Shown: positions 1 to 10,800 of the stretch, in pieces
How positions within the stretch are numbered: position 1 is the first letter of the stretch
Layout of the letters: each line of letters begins with the position of its first letter
Source of the DNA: Krasilnikovozyma curviuscula
Lineage: Eukaryota; Basidiomycota; Tremellomycetes; Cystofilobasidiales; Mrakiaceae
Length of the DNA: 64,000 nt
NCBI GenBank assembly: GCA_014825775.1
Contig: MVAQ01000079.1
Coordinates: 1-64,000, forward strand
Direction of reading: 5' to 3'
Program-made: the position numbers and the translations under genes
The notes under the pieces: generated by a model
What the model saw: only the letters and a program-made list of their open reading frames with translations
What the model was told of the DNA's origin: nothing
The model's database searches: none

Positions 1-43
1 AATAGCTGTTTCAGTCGTGCGAGAAGATGGCTGGAAGAAGGAA

Positions 44-73
44 GGAGGAGGAGGAGGAGGAGGAGGAGGAGGA
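44..73. repeat. (GGA)n trinucleotide microsatellite
   Basis: About ten uninterrupted GGA units are read directly in the sequence. They lie in non-coding DNA some 420 bp before the first gene. Confidence 0.9.
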
Positions 74-383
74 ACAGCGAGCGATGCAAAGAGTGAACAG
101 TAATCGCTTCTCAATAATGAGTGCTTTTTACATTAGTTATAAGAGCTGAGGCCTCATATACTTCCTGAATGAGGCGATGCAGAATCTTCCTTTGCTTTGG
201 TAACTCACCATCTGCGCAGACCCGCCACGAGCAATCAACGCGTCACTTCCGGACCTTAGCTCTGGAATCTCGAAACCTTCGTAAAATTGTGCATGGTGCT
301 GCTCTCGTGATGATGGTTCTCTTACGGCTCCATTCCATCATCATGACCGAACAACTCAAGTGCAAGGTCAGAGGGATCAGAGG

Positions 384-391
384 TATAAATA
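384..391 (+). promoter_or_regulatory. TATA box of the Gly/His-repeat gene
   Basis: A TATAAATA match lies 103 bp upstream of the ATG at 494 and is followed by a C/T-rich initiator-like stretch. Distance and orientation fit a core promoter. Confidence 0.65.
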
Positions 392-493
392 CAGGCCTTC
401 TCTCCCCCTTATCAACCTTCTCGATCAACGCACCTAACTACATCAAACATCAACAAGCAAAACAAAACATAAACACACAAAGCACAATCTACA

Positions 494-1908
494 ATGGGTC
501 TATTCACTAGGAAGTCAAACGAAGTCAGTACAGTCTTCTTTGATATCTAACTAACTCTCATTCTGTTTTATAATACCACCTTGCTGACTGTAGTGTGCGG
601 TTGTTCATAGTACAATGCTGATGGCACAACTGCCCATAGTCATGTAGGAAGAGATGCTGCTCTCGGAGCTGGTGCTGGAGGTAAATTTAATGTGTTCCGT
701 CCCGCCTTCCTATTCGGTTCCTCACATTTGTTTTGCTTTCACTTTTGTGCATTAGGCGCTATGGGTCACCACGGAGGACACGGTCACACTGGACGGGATG
801 CATTAATTGGAGGAGCAGTGTAAGTGCTTCATTCCGTTGTGAAGAAGGGCGGATTTAATTCTGACAATAGTGTCGTACGGCTTCAGCGCTGGCGAGGGAG
901 AACATCTCCACAACCAACACAACCACCGCACACTCGCCAACAGCACTGGTGAGACCACTGGTATCAACGGTTACAAGAACGGAGCTACTGGCACTACCGC
1001 CGCTCCTGGGTCACATGTCAGAGATGGCGCCTTGGGTGCTGGAGCTGGTGGACTCGCTGGGTGCGTTGCTCTTCTATTATCGTATTATGCTTTCTGTTCT
1101 AATATCTGCTTTTGGTCATGTTCAGTCACGAGGAAGGACACGGTCATGCCGTTCGTGATGGAGCTGTTGGCGCTGGAGTCGGTGCCGAAGCTGCTCAGTT
1201 GCACAACAGTAAGCAGTGTTTTGTTTTTCTACGCAATCTGGCACCGAAGCTGACCATATTCCTCCATTTCGTCAATCAGAGCATGAAGAAAGAAAGCTCG
1301 CACACGAACATAACCACCTTGGAAACAACACTACCACCGGATCTAGAGCCGCTGGCTCAAACCAACTCGGCACAAACCACACCGGGGTTGGAAGCACCGC
1401 CGCTGCTGGTGGAGGATTGGGCGCAGGTGCTGGTACCCTTCACCACCATCAAGCTACAACCGCTACCCCCGCTCCAGCTTCAGCTCTGCATGCCAACCAA
1501 GCGAATGGCAGTGCCAAGCCCAGCGTCATCGAAGCTGATGCGTTGGCGAAGAAGGGACGAACCCAGGAGAGGTTGGGACACTTGTTCTGCAGCACCGGCA
1601 TGGAGCAGAAGGGTCTCCTGAAACAGGAACAGGCTCAGCATATCAGAGCTCAAGCTGTAGAGCTCAACGAAGCTGAACGTCTTGAACACGAGGCCGGCAT
1701 GAGGTAAGTCATATACATCTCCAGAAACTCACATCGTATATTTTCGTCATATCTGACCATCTCAATTTCTTTATATTTAACTATTTGACGTATTAGACGT
1801 GAGAGAGCTGTCGGTTTGGGAGCTGGTACCGAGCATGGTAACGGTATAACCGGTATCAACAGCATGTCTGGTGGAATGCACGCCAACAGAACCGTCAATC
1901 CAGTCTAA
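494..1908 (+). CDS. Glycine/histidine-rich repeat protein of unknown function
   Basis: Seven exons splice cleanly: 494-523, 611-680, 756-819, 887-1060, 1126-1208, 1280-1703 and 1797-1908, giving 318 residues. All junctions have GT/AG and keep phase. I do not recognise a named family. The protein carries about six diverged copies of a short unit of the type RDGALGAGAGG, mostly preceded by His-rich residues such as GHHGGHGH. A long Ala/Gln/Glu-rich, probably helical segment (KSVIEADALAKKGR-like onwards) lies in the last third, followed by a last repeat and TAA. There is no signal peptide. The glycine-zipper-like spacing (GAGAG) could favour membrane insertion or self-association, but that is inference. 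Exon ends fall repeatedly inside the Gly unit, suggesting growth by exon duplication. A strong TATA promoter and an AATAAA at 2145-2150 frame the gene. It may be a stress or abundance-type cytosolic protein; the function is unknown. Confidence 0.82.
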
Positions 1909-2220
1909 ATCTAGTCAACCACCCACCACCGAAGCAACGCACATCTTTGAAACAAATAGTTTATCCTGTTCATACGCTAGCACGAAGTTTTTAATCCCTT
2001 AACGACAGCCAACCAACAACACTGTATCGATAGTATTAGTTTATTTAACGACCTTTTCCTCTAACGCTGTGACCGTTGCAAGCTATGCCTTTTTTTTTTA
2101 AAGGAAGCATAACATTTACAGGTAGTGCGGAAAACTAATCCGAGAATAAATAATTCTTCTATTAGCTACTCCTTCTATTTCTAACCATCAGTGATAATCA
2201 AAACATCCATCCCATCCCAT
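1909..2220. other. Convergent 3' spacer
   Basis: This spacer lies between the stop of the Gly/His-repeat gene and the stop of MAM3. It holds an AATAAA at 2145-2150 for the plus-strand gene. I see no gene. Confidence 0.6.
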
Positions 2221-4061
2221 TCATACACTCCCACTTCCATTCGCTCTGGCCGCTTCTTCAGCTTCCATATTGGATGTATCGATGAGGTTGTGAGCTCTGA
2301 CGAGTCCTACTGTCGTGGGCTCAGGCGAAGCGTCCAGGTCGAGCAGCATCGGGGGCATAGGCGCCTCTCTTGATTTGATTGTTGGGGAGGAGTACAGCAC
2401 GGGAATGGTCTTACCTCCAGTCTGACAAAGATCAGGCAATCAGGATAAACATATTTGGTCAGTGGATTGAGAAGGATCAGAGAGGAAGAGAGGATATACC
2501 TTGAGCTTTCTCCTTTCGATGACCCCTTCAAAGATCTTGGTAAGACCCGGCGTTCGGTGGGCACGGAGGGTTGGCTTCTGTCTGACCACCTTGATTTTTG
2601 AGTGAACATCAACGTAAACATCAGTCTCGTCAATGATTTCCTTTCCTAGCATTCTGTAATGCAAGTCATTCAGCCATCATAGCTATCAGCAAGAGATGAA
2701 GATGAAGAGAAAAGGCGACACACTCTTCGATAACATCTTCTAACGTCACTACACCAAGAGCACCACTATTCTCACCAGGCATTTTAGAGACGAGGAGCAT
2801 GTGAGATCTTCCATTTTGGCTAGGAGAGAACAGCTCTTAGTGCTCGAAGTGCAGAGCGACCGACCCACGACCGGCAACTTACAAGTACTCCAAAGCCTCC
2901 AACAAACTCATATCCAAACCGCACTGTGGAAGCTGATTGGTTACAAACGAAGCAGCCTCCAAAGCATCCTCCGGATCGTACGCCAACAGCTTCTTGATGA
3001 GCATCAACCCCAAGAAATCCGTCGGACTGCCTGGTGTGTGTATGGGCACTCTTGAGTATCCATTGGCGAGAATCTCAGCAACAATCCTATCATCAATGAT
3101 GGTGTCTGAACTTAGGGTATAGACGTCTGCCATTGGCGTCATCACTGCGTCAACAGTTTTCTCGCCCAGTTCCAGGATGGCGCCGATGATGCTGATCTCT
3201 TGTTCAACGCCCGAGGCGCCAAGAGTGAGGAATTCTTTGATCTGATGTTTTGTATAGTGGGTACCGTGGTCTTCGCCGAGGACCCAGTCGAGCAACATTG
3301 CGATAGGTTTAGCCAGAGGGAAGAGCAGGTAGGTAAAGAACTTGACGAAAGGGGCACAGGCAGCTCCAATTGGAAGGCCCCACCTAAATTAAATCAAAGA
3401 TCAGCGATATCTACGGAAACGAGAGGTTAGGCAACTTACCGAGCGCATACCGATTGGGGAATAATTTCGCCGAAGACAACAATCAAGCCCGTAGATGCAA
3501 GGATGGCGATCACACCACCACCAACGACCTGATCCAAAAAGATGGGTAGCGATGTGTTGACCAGCGTATTGGCAAGAAGAAGTGCGACGAGCAACGTGTG
3601 TCTGCCCGAATTCAAAAGGTCGAGGACGATGGGTGCGTTTTTTCTCTGAGAGGGACTACCCGTCTCACTCAGAACCATCAAGTTCGTTCTATCTAGACCC
3701 ATGAGACCGATTGTCAGACCAGCAAATACACCAGCCTGTAACGCACAAACATCGACAAAGAGGCGGCGGTAGGTTCCGCGGTCAGCACCACTATCACCCT
3801 CAGCCGTGTAAGTTTCCAGAAAATCAGACGTACTAGCAGAACGAGACCAATGATCATAGCCATATATGTCACAAATTCTTCAGAATCGATTGGGATATGA
3901 GGCTCGACTGTAGGTTTCTTCTTCTTGGTGAAGGCTTCGAGCATGGTTTGAGTAGGGCCATTATCTGCAAAGATGTCTGCTGCTAGTGTTGTAGTTGGTA
4001 AAGGGTTTGCTGAGGCTATCAGGGGAAGTATTAGGGTAGCTGCTGTATATATGAGCCTCAT
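2221..4061 (-). CDS. MAM3: CNNM/MAM3-type DUF21-CBS membrane protein
   Basis: This is the fungal homologue of animal CNNM/ACDP and yeast Mam3, a vacuolar-membrane protein implicated in Mg/Mn/Co homeostasis. The start at 4061 gives a hydrophobic signal-like N-terminus (MRLIYTAATLILPLIASA). A short lumenal segment follows, then the DUF21 membrane domain with the family motif GVFAGLTIGLMGLD and a further segment ending GEIIPQSVCAR. After a membrane-proximal stretch come two CBS motifs; visible pieces include VDAVMTPMADVYTL, YSRVPIH and GVVTLEDVIEEMLGKEIIDETD. The C-terminal tail is Glu/Ala-rich and ends at 2221. About six exons are needed; the last intron (2422-2499) is in phase 0 and the first junction near 3740-3795 is approximate. 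Length is about 500 residues, on the short side for fungal MAM3. It is divergent to the VTC1-like gene across 1.06 kb. Confidence 0.9.
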
Positions 4062-5122
4062 GTTTGTCGATTGTTTGAATGTCGGGTCTGGTCGAAATTA
4101 GTCTCACGAGCCTGTTTGAACGCAGAATTTCAAGACGACGTAGCTACCCGTCTTCTCAGGACATAATTCATTAACCTAGTAATAGAATAGGGCTCACTAC
4201 TAAGATGACAGGCTGAAGTTTGAGGCGAACTTCTTGATCGTTTCAAGTTTCGTTAGCAACAAGCTTAACGATAGACACCGATGAGCAGCTTAATCAGCAC
4301 CATATAGATGAGAATATCAGAGTATAGAATATGAAAGTTACTTACAAGCTGTCGAGGTTCCTTTCGAACTTGGGTGAAAGACGGAAAACAGAGATCAGAA
4401 CTGCGGACGAATCACGAACCAGGCAAATCAAGCCCAATAGCATCTGAAGCTGAGTATCAGGAACACACCTCATTAACTGGCTTTAAGATAGAACTTCCTG
4501 GAGATCTGAATGGATTAGAGCTTATGGCGGTTGAAAGTCACTCTGTGCCGGTTTCTGCTCGCCGCAGATGTAAACAATTTTTAACGCTGAACAGGTGCTG
4601 GATAGCTAAAATTTCTAACCTCCGTTACAATGAGCATAACAATGAATTCAGGACTACTCTGCAGAAGGTGATTTGGCTTCATCAAAGCAAGGCGCTATGT
4701 GCACTTCCATCTCCCAGCTGCTGTTTACCTGGATAACGCCTTGCAAACCAGTCTTCAGTTACTCATAATCTGGACTGCAGTATCTATTAAGGAAAAGATA
4801 TATCAATGGCGTCTGAAGTGCGCTACGTGCCGCACCAGGCGTGTTCTGTGATTGGGCTCTTGCGACGTCTGATATCTCATCCATTCTTCACTTTATACAT
4901 CTGGAGTTTTTTTACATAGACTTTCAATGACAATATCTTTTGAAGGAAAGCAGTCTGGCCAACACAACTCAAGAAAATTTGGGGGATGGTTTTTTGCCCA
5001 CGTTCGTCCTGCGTCGAATGAAATCATATTTTGGCGGTGTTTCAAATCCCAGCTTGCATCTCGAAATTTTCTTGCATTTATCTCATCCTAAGGGTCAGAT
5101 TCTCATTCAGAAGAGATCCAAG
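4062..5122. promoter_or_regulatory. Divergent promoter region of MAM3 and the VTC1-like gene
   Basis: This 1.06 kb stretch separates two genes transcribed away from each other. Open frames in it (for example 4374-4736) show no recognisable protein and I treat them as chance. An A/T-rich segment just before the VTC1-like ATG probably carries its core promoter. Confidence 0.5.
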
Positions 5123-6204
5123 ATGTCTGTCTCGTCATCGGCAGTACCACCTCCAGCACCCTTCTCGAGCGAAGCCCTGAACGCGCTGCCCCAACAGCCC
5201 TCCATCTTTACATCCTGGTTCCACAACCCATTCGTTGGCCGTAGAAAGGGACTACAGGGCCACTCTGTCGTTTCAAGGTATGGTTCGATCGGTGGTCCAA
5301 ATGGTAGAGACGGTGGGGTCGTCAACGTTGCGGAGCCGCCTCCCAAAGAGACTGCTATCAACGTTGAAGCTAAGGTTTGGTTCGCCAATGAGAGAAGTGA
5401 GTTGATTGAGCACCAAAGTCATGTCCATCTCTGGTTCTGAAGCTGATCCGATGTCTGTTGCTGTGCTTGTTTGCCCTGTTAGCCTGGTTGGCTTATCTGT
5501 CGATAGCTATCTTGGTCGGTACACTTTCTGTTACTCTCTACAACGGTGGAAAGGATCAGCTCTCGAAGACCTTCGGAGGTGTTTACGGTGCTATGTAAGT
5601 ACTCTTCTGGCAGTTTCAGGTAGTCCAGGTAGAGGGAGCTGGTTAAAGTTTTGGTGGCCGCTGAAGCTGTCGGGGATAAGGAAACACGAACATACTGAGC
5701 ACTCTGTTCCTGAGTGTCCTTGTTGTTCCGAATATGATCAGTATCATTGTCAAGAAGAACATGGACTGGGTTGAGGAGATATCGTACTGCATGCGGCTTC
5801 AGCGAGCAACCCAAACTGATTTCTCAAAACTTCCTTCGGACAGTGCCCTTGGTATCCTCGTCTATGGCTACATGATTTTCCAGAAACGTATCACTCTCAT
5901 CTCCGGTCGATCCGCTGAACATTTCGGTGAGTTGCCATCATGTTATTTTTGTTTCCGGTTTCCTCTCGTTCCTTGACCGCTCAATGATCTTCTATGTGAC
6001 TCCCTTCGTCAACAACATACAGACGAAGTTGTATTCCCTCTTCTTATTGCTGCATCAATCTTCATCGCTGTTCTGGCTAATTTAATAATCAAAGGTAAGC
6101 CTGCATCAGGCTATGTTGCTCTGGTCGAAGTCTCCGCTGATGGCTTCATCTCCCTTTGTAACCCAGTCCAAGAATACCGCCGCACAGCTTCCAGCGACCC
6201 TTGA
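5123..6204 (+). CDS. VTC1: VTC1-like DUF202 vacuolar membrane protein
   Basis: Exons 5123-5396, 5483-5594, 5844-5926 and 6023-6204 splice in phase to 216 residues. The first 80 or so residues are Pro/Ser/Gly-rich and probably cytosolic. The DUF202 domain follows, with the signature KVWFANERTWLAYLS and then three hydrophobic segments (LSIAILVGTLSVTLYN; ALGILVYGYMIFQKRITLI; VVFPLLIAASIFIAVLANLII). In yeast and Schizosaccharomyces, Vtc1/Nrf1 is the small subunit of the vacuolar polyphosphate polymerase and translocase. The N-terminal extension and a 35-residue tail after the last membrane segment exceed the roughly 130-residue yeast Vtc1, so this may be a related DUF202 protein and not the strict orthologue. 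A GTAAGC at 6095-6100 could be a donor, but the frame reads through with coding-like codons to TGA. The 249-bp second intron is long for this locus. Confidence 0.78.
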
Positions 6205-6678
6205 GACCAAACATAATCTCAGATCTTGTGTTCGATTCGAATCCTGGATAGTTACCCTACCCTATTTAAAACACAAAGAGCACCATCACCCAACTTTACC
6301 TCTCATCAAGGGTGAAATCTCTCTATACTACACTTATGATTGTTCAGGGATCTTATACAAATTGCTGTGTCAGTCTTGAGCCACCTTTGCAAGCGACATG
6401 GTTTCGAAGAAACCACGCGTTCAACGACCTCTCTGGCTCCTTTAAAAAGGGACTTCAACGCCCAGACTCTCCTTAGGACAGAGAGCGGACTATCAGTAGA
6501 AGAATCACTTAGAGACTTGGAGGTTCAAGGTTTGACGATGCTTGTGAAACCTTCGCTCAGTAGCGGTGTTTATCGACACAGCTGCTTTGCATCACTCTTC
6601 GACATTGATGAGCAATGTGTGTTATCATCCTTATCCTACACCTCTAAAAATACATCTAACCGTTGCCAATTATCCAGA
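6205..6678. other. Convergent 3' spacer between the VTC1-like gene and PET100
   Basis: This spacer carries the 3' ends of two converging genes. The long plus-strand frame from about 6340 lacks an ATG at its head and has no protein-like features, so I call no gene here. Confidence 0.5.
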
Positions 6679-7374
6679 CTACCAGAGCAGACTACCAAAC
6701 TTCCGATTCGCAAAGTCGACCTTTCCACCGCGCCTTCCCCTCGCCCAGTCCTCCTCCGTCAATTCGATACCTTTCACACCACTGTTTCCGTAGTCTTTTT
6801 GTCTCTGTTTCTGTTGCTCCAGCTCTGACTCTAACGTGCCGTTCCGTAGCTTTTCGATCGTTTCCGCTCGTTTTTTGTCCATATACGCCTGGAGCTCCTC
6901 CGGTCCTTGGGGTGGTAAGGGTGATAGCGCATCAGGTTGAGGCCAGAACTTTTCCTTCATCTGTAGGTCATTGGTGGGGTTCAAGGTTGTTGCAGAGGCG
7001 AGCCAAACAGAGGTCAGTAAAAGACAACAGGTCGCCGAACAAAGTACCAATCAAACACGAACGGGATAGACATGTTCTAACAGAGAATGGAAAGAAGAAT
7101 CAGATTATGTATTGAAAATACGATCTACGCAGAAAGAAACTCACTGTTATACCATTCTGGGTTGGAATAATGCCCCATTATCACGATCGGGCTACGAATC
7201 GACAACTTGTCAGCCTGACTACCAACAACCTCTTGATTTCATGTCGTCTGACTCACAAGAACATGTAGAAACCGAACTTGAAGACCTCGACTGGACAAAG
7301 GAACAGTCAGTCAGATAATAATTTTTTGGAAGGGATACGAAGAGCATGAAATACTCACGATTTGGACCTCCCAT
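6679..7374 (-). CDS. PET100: PET100-type cytochrome c oxidase assembly factor
   Basis: Five exons read down from 7374: 7374-7359, 7290-7257, 7191-7145, 7076-7057 and 6960-6679. They keep phase and give 132 residues. The N-terminus, MGGPNLEVFKFGFYMFFPIV, is the conserved PET100 opening: a single inner-membrane helix beginning N-L-E-x-F-K-F-x-F-Y. It is followed by a short HYSNPEWYNKHVYPV segment, then FWPQPDALSPLPPQGPEEL and a charged helix (ELQAYMDKKRAETIEKLR). Pet100 anchors in the mitochondrial inner membrane and helps assemble complex IV, late in Cox2/Cox3 joining. The first 117 coding bases are split over four tiny exons, so a gene finder would probably start it wrongly inside the last intron. 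The donor of the fourth intron (GTTTGA) is weak. Confidence 0.85.
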
Positions 7375-7844
7375 GCTGCTGGAACTGATACTTTAGTAAT
7401 AAGAACCTGAAAGAGTGTGATAGAGAGTATGATGAGGTTGACTTGACGTGTTTATAGGTTGTGGACTTGGCGGTTAGAAGGTCGTCGTTCAAGGGGGAGG
7501 CAAAGCTGCGAAACGTTTTTTGAAATAGGTCTTCAATAAAATCCTATTCAAAGAAGCTTCCTTGTTCCTTTGAGTATCAGTTCTAACAGACTTTGAACAA
7601 GTTTGAGAGAGTTTAGAGTTTCGTGGCAACCCGACGGTCTTTGTTTTGATTCGCTAGACGTCGGAATTCAATGTGTTCCCTTTCTTGCACTACACTCCGA
7701 CAAATCTTGAAGACGATACAGTGAGTATATAGAGCAGACAATATTAATCAAACGAGTATACGACGTGTGCTCAAGTGTCCGTGATGCCGCAGCTTCCTTT
7801 GTGAATGCAGTAGTGTAGAAAGACATCGTGAAGCAACGAGGTCT
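7375..7844. other. PET100 promoter and chitin synthase 3' end
   Basis: This 470-bp spacer holds the upstream side of PET100 and the 3' side of the chitin synthase gene (both minus strand). No gene or clear motif was seen. Confidence 0.5.
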
Positions 7845-10800
7845 CTAGTGGCCAGTGAATAGACGAACAAGCAAGTAGAAACAACTTCCGATAAATCGAA
7901 CAGCACTTGTGAGAGCGACTGGTAACAAAGTCAGCAGAACGTCGTCAGCATTAGCTTTTAGTAGGAAATTCCCAACGATGAATGCCCCCCACCCCCTCCC
8001 CTAATAAAATGAAGAAAAGACTCACCAAATGAAAGAATACACGCCATGTAGACAGCCTGCTTGGATCCGGACTGTGAGAAACTCTCCGACGTCGAACCCG
8101 CGAGAATGACAATCGCGAGAAGAGCATTTGTGATAACCCAGACAAGGAGGACGTTTGTTCTGAAGTTGGCATCTAAAGACAATCAGAAGCAAGGATGTAA
8201 ATGTATTAGGGACGAAGAAGCAATGTTATAGCAGAAAGAAAGACTAGTCGGACACTCACAGTAATCTTTCTGCTTGACGTCCACACTTCTTTTCCTCCTC
8301 GGCTCTTTGCCGCGACTCTTATCATTCTTCATCTGAATTATGCTTCTTTGCACTTCTCGGAAAATGACATCAACCGAAGGCAGAGATTCGTCCTGGACTT
8401 CGATCTTTCCATCTCCGGTCAAGGTTGTTTGGGTGAGTTCAGTCTGTTTCTTCCCGTTTTCCTTTGTTCCCCAACTCAAGTCATTTATGTTAGACTTTTA
8501 TTTTAGAAGAAACGCAAGTGAGAAAAAGACAATACGAGAGCAGCGGTAAATGTAACTCACCATCGCGTAGACCGAGAGGACATTGACGTAGGTGGGACTG
8601 AGCAAAATATACTGAACGAAACTATAAAAGAGAGTTTGTCAATATGGAACTGTTTGGTCTGACCACATAAGCAAGTAAGACAGACCTAGACAGAATGTGC
8701 CAAGGGTCGAATGCGAGAATACTCGAAATTACGTAGATTCCATATGTCGCCAAAAGAGAGACCAGCATTTGCAAGAAGATGGGTTGTCCAACCTGTTGAC
8801 CAGCTTTGTAAGCACATACTCCAGCACAAATTACCATGTAGACAGTGAGGGTAGCGAAGATGATGATTGCGATGGCGTATTTCCATTTCGATCCTGCTGG
8901 CCTGTTACCCATCGAGAAGAGGAAGCAAGATGCCAGAGTTCCGAGGTAGACATACTTAAGAAAGAAGATACTTAGGTTAGTTGGGTTCAGCTCAAGAATC
9001 TGTCAAAGAAGAAGTGGGGCGAACCTGGGTCACAGTGTTGAATGCTTTGATTGCTGACGTGTTGAGGGAGAAGGACGAGCTCTCCAGCGAGGAAGTGAGG
9101 ATGACATAGAATATAAAATAGTTGGCCTACAATTTCCGAAACAACCAGAGTCAGAAAAGGTTTTCAAAGCTAAATGCGGTAAACTCACCATTGAGAACCA
9201 AGTAAAGACCAAGTTGATTGCATTATAAACAACTTCAATCATCATGAAGATTTTTCTAGGCAACCTATGTCCAGATTGCCAAATTCTCCTCGTGTGCCAA
9301 ATGGCGTAGAATGCAGCAAACAGACTGCCGTTGAGCCATCGTCGTCTTTGAGCGATAAACTCTGCGACCTGTTCAGGAACATCCGTCTCGCCAACAGCAT
9401 CTTTAACGTACTTGAGGACCCACTCCTTATTCTCTCTTGCCACCAGTTCAAAACACAAGATCCTCTGGAAACGGGGAGAAAATCAGATACTTCAAGAAGG
9501 CGAGAGTCGGTTACAGACACAACTTACATCTTCAGCCAAGTACATGTTGGCTGTGAAGACATCAGCACCAGCACCGTGCATCGTCTCCCCAAGGAAATAC
9601 TTCTGAAGTGGACCTTCTCCAGTTTTAGGATCGTTTTCCAGCGCTTTGTATCGATACGCTGAGAACGCGCCTGGGAGAACTGATATGTATCCGAAGACAG
9701 ATTCCGTTGGTTTACTGCAGGGAGAACAGCCATTAGTAGTGAGTCTAATTGAACAAAACACAGAAAAGGTTTACTCCAAGATGTTGGACATTTTATATTC
9801 AAAGTTTTGAGACGCGACTGGAAAGCAAATAAGCAGCTGAGCATCTTTTCTACACACGCATAGAGACCAGCATGATTTACCAAGGGGATTCAGTAACTTG
9901 TTTCCAAATTTTCCTTTGTAGACCGCGATTTCACCACATGCGCCTCCCACATTACTGGAGTTGTCGAAGGTCTTCCACAAGCGATAGATACCTGCCAAAG
10001 GGACCTGTCAGCAAGTCTCGATGCTCGAAAGTGTATAGAAGACAAGTGAATTACTTTTCTGGACCGGACGAGTTCCGACATCGAGCAAGATGCAAACACG
10101 TGGATCAAGTAACGGTGCGAAAGCGTTGAAGAACCCTGTGAAGGCGAGAAAGAATGGTCAGTAGATGGGCGGCAGAGTTGGAGACCTTGAAACCCACATC
10201 GGTGAGAATTAATCTTTTTCGCATTATTCTCCTTGATGCACAGCATCATCTGAGTAGGAACAACGGGACTCGTGCCAGCGAACTTGGACTCATACGTCTC
10301 GTCAACACCAAAACAGGTTGTATATTCGAACAAGTGTGCTTGTGTTGCATCGTTACCAACGTTCTTCTTCATACGGCCTATTTCATAGAATTAATAGAGT
10401 CAGTTTAAGGTGGTTACTCAGAAAGGGCGTCTTCGACTTACCAGCTTGATAAAGACCCAAATACGTCAAAACGTCCAGCACTTTTGGATGAACGTTATCT
10501 CGGCCATCAGCAACAATACACACGACAACCTGAGAGAAATCAGAACAATAAGAGTTCATGGCTGATCATGACAGCTGAGAAATCTCGGTGTACATACCTT
10601 CTTCCATCCATTCTTGGTCCAAGACGAGTTCTTGCGCTGACAAAGATGGTGTATATTGGACATAACACCCCACAACGTTCGAAGCAGAAGAATTTCATCT
10701 TCCTGTGAAACAAAAAAAAGGATGTTTGGGTCAGTGAGTTTCAATAAAAAGTGGGAATAAATCCAACTCACGTTGTACATAGTGATGACAATAAACAGCT

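Larger units (their letters stand above)
1..493 (+). promoter_or_regulatory. Upstream region of the Gly/His-repeat gene
   Basis: Non-coding by my reading. It contains a GGA trinucleotide tract at 44-73, one MluI-box hexamer (ACGCGT) at 238-243, a TATAAATA element at 384-391 and a pyrimidine-rich stretch with CCCCT at about 399-420. An A/C-rich, G-poor leader of about 65 nt precedes the ATG at 494. A strong TATA about 100 bp before the start, a C/T initiator and an A-rich leader are typical of highly or inducibly expressed fungal genes; that reading is inference. Confidence 0.6.

Noticed and set aside
4374..4736. 120-codon open frame in the MAM3/VTC1 intergenic region
   Set aside because: No recognisable motif, no splice-supported continuation, and it occupies the expected divergent promoter.
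6220..6245. GTTCGATTC resembling a tRNA B-box
   Set aside because: No T-stem pairing, no A-box and no acceptor stem could be found.
6340..6828. 162-codon plus-strand frame overlapping the PET100 3' exon
   Set aside because: It begins with TTG and overlaps the real antisense exon; no protein features.
6679..7050. Single-exon secreted protein reading (MVLCSATCC start) at PET100
   Set aside because: The signal-like part is the translated fourth intron; the spliced model gives the PET100 N-terminus.
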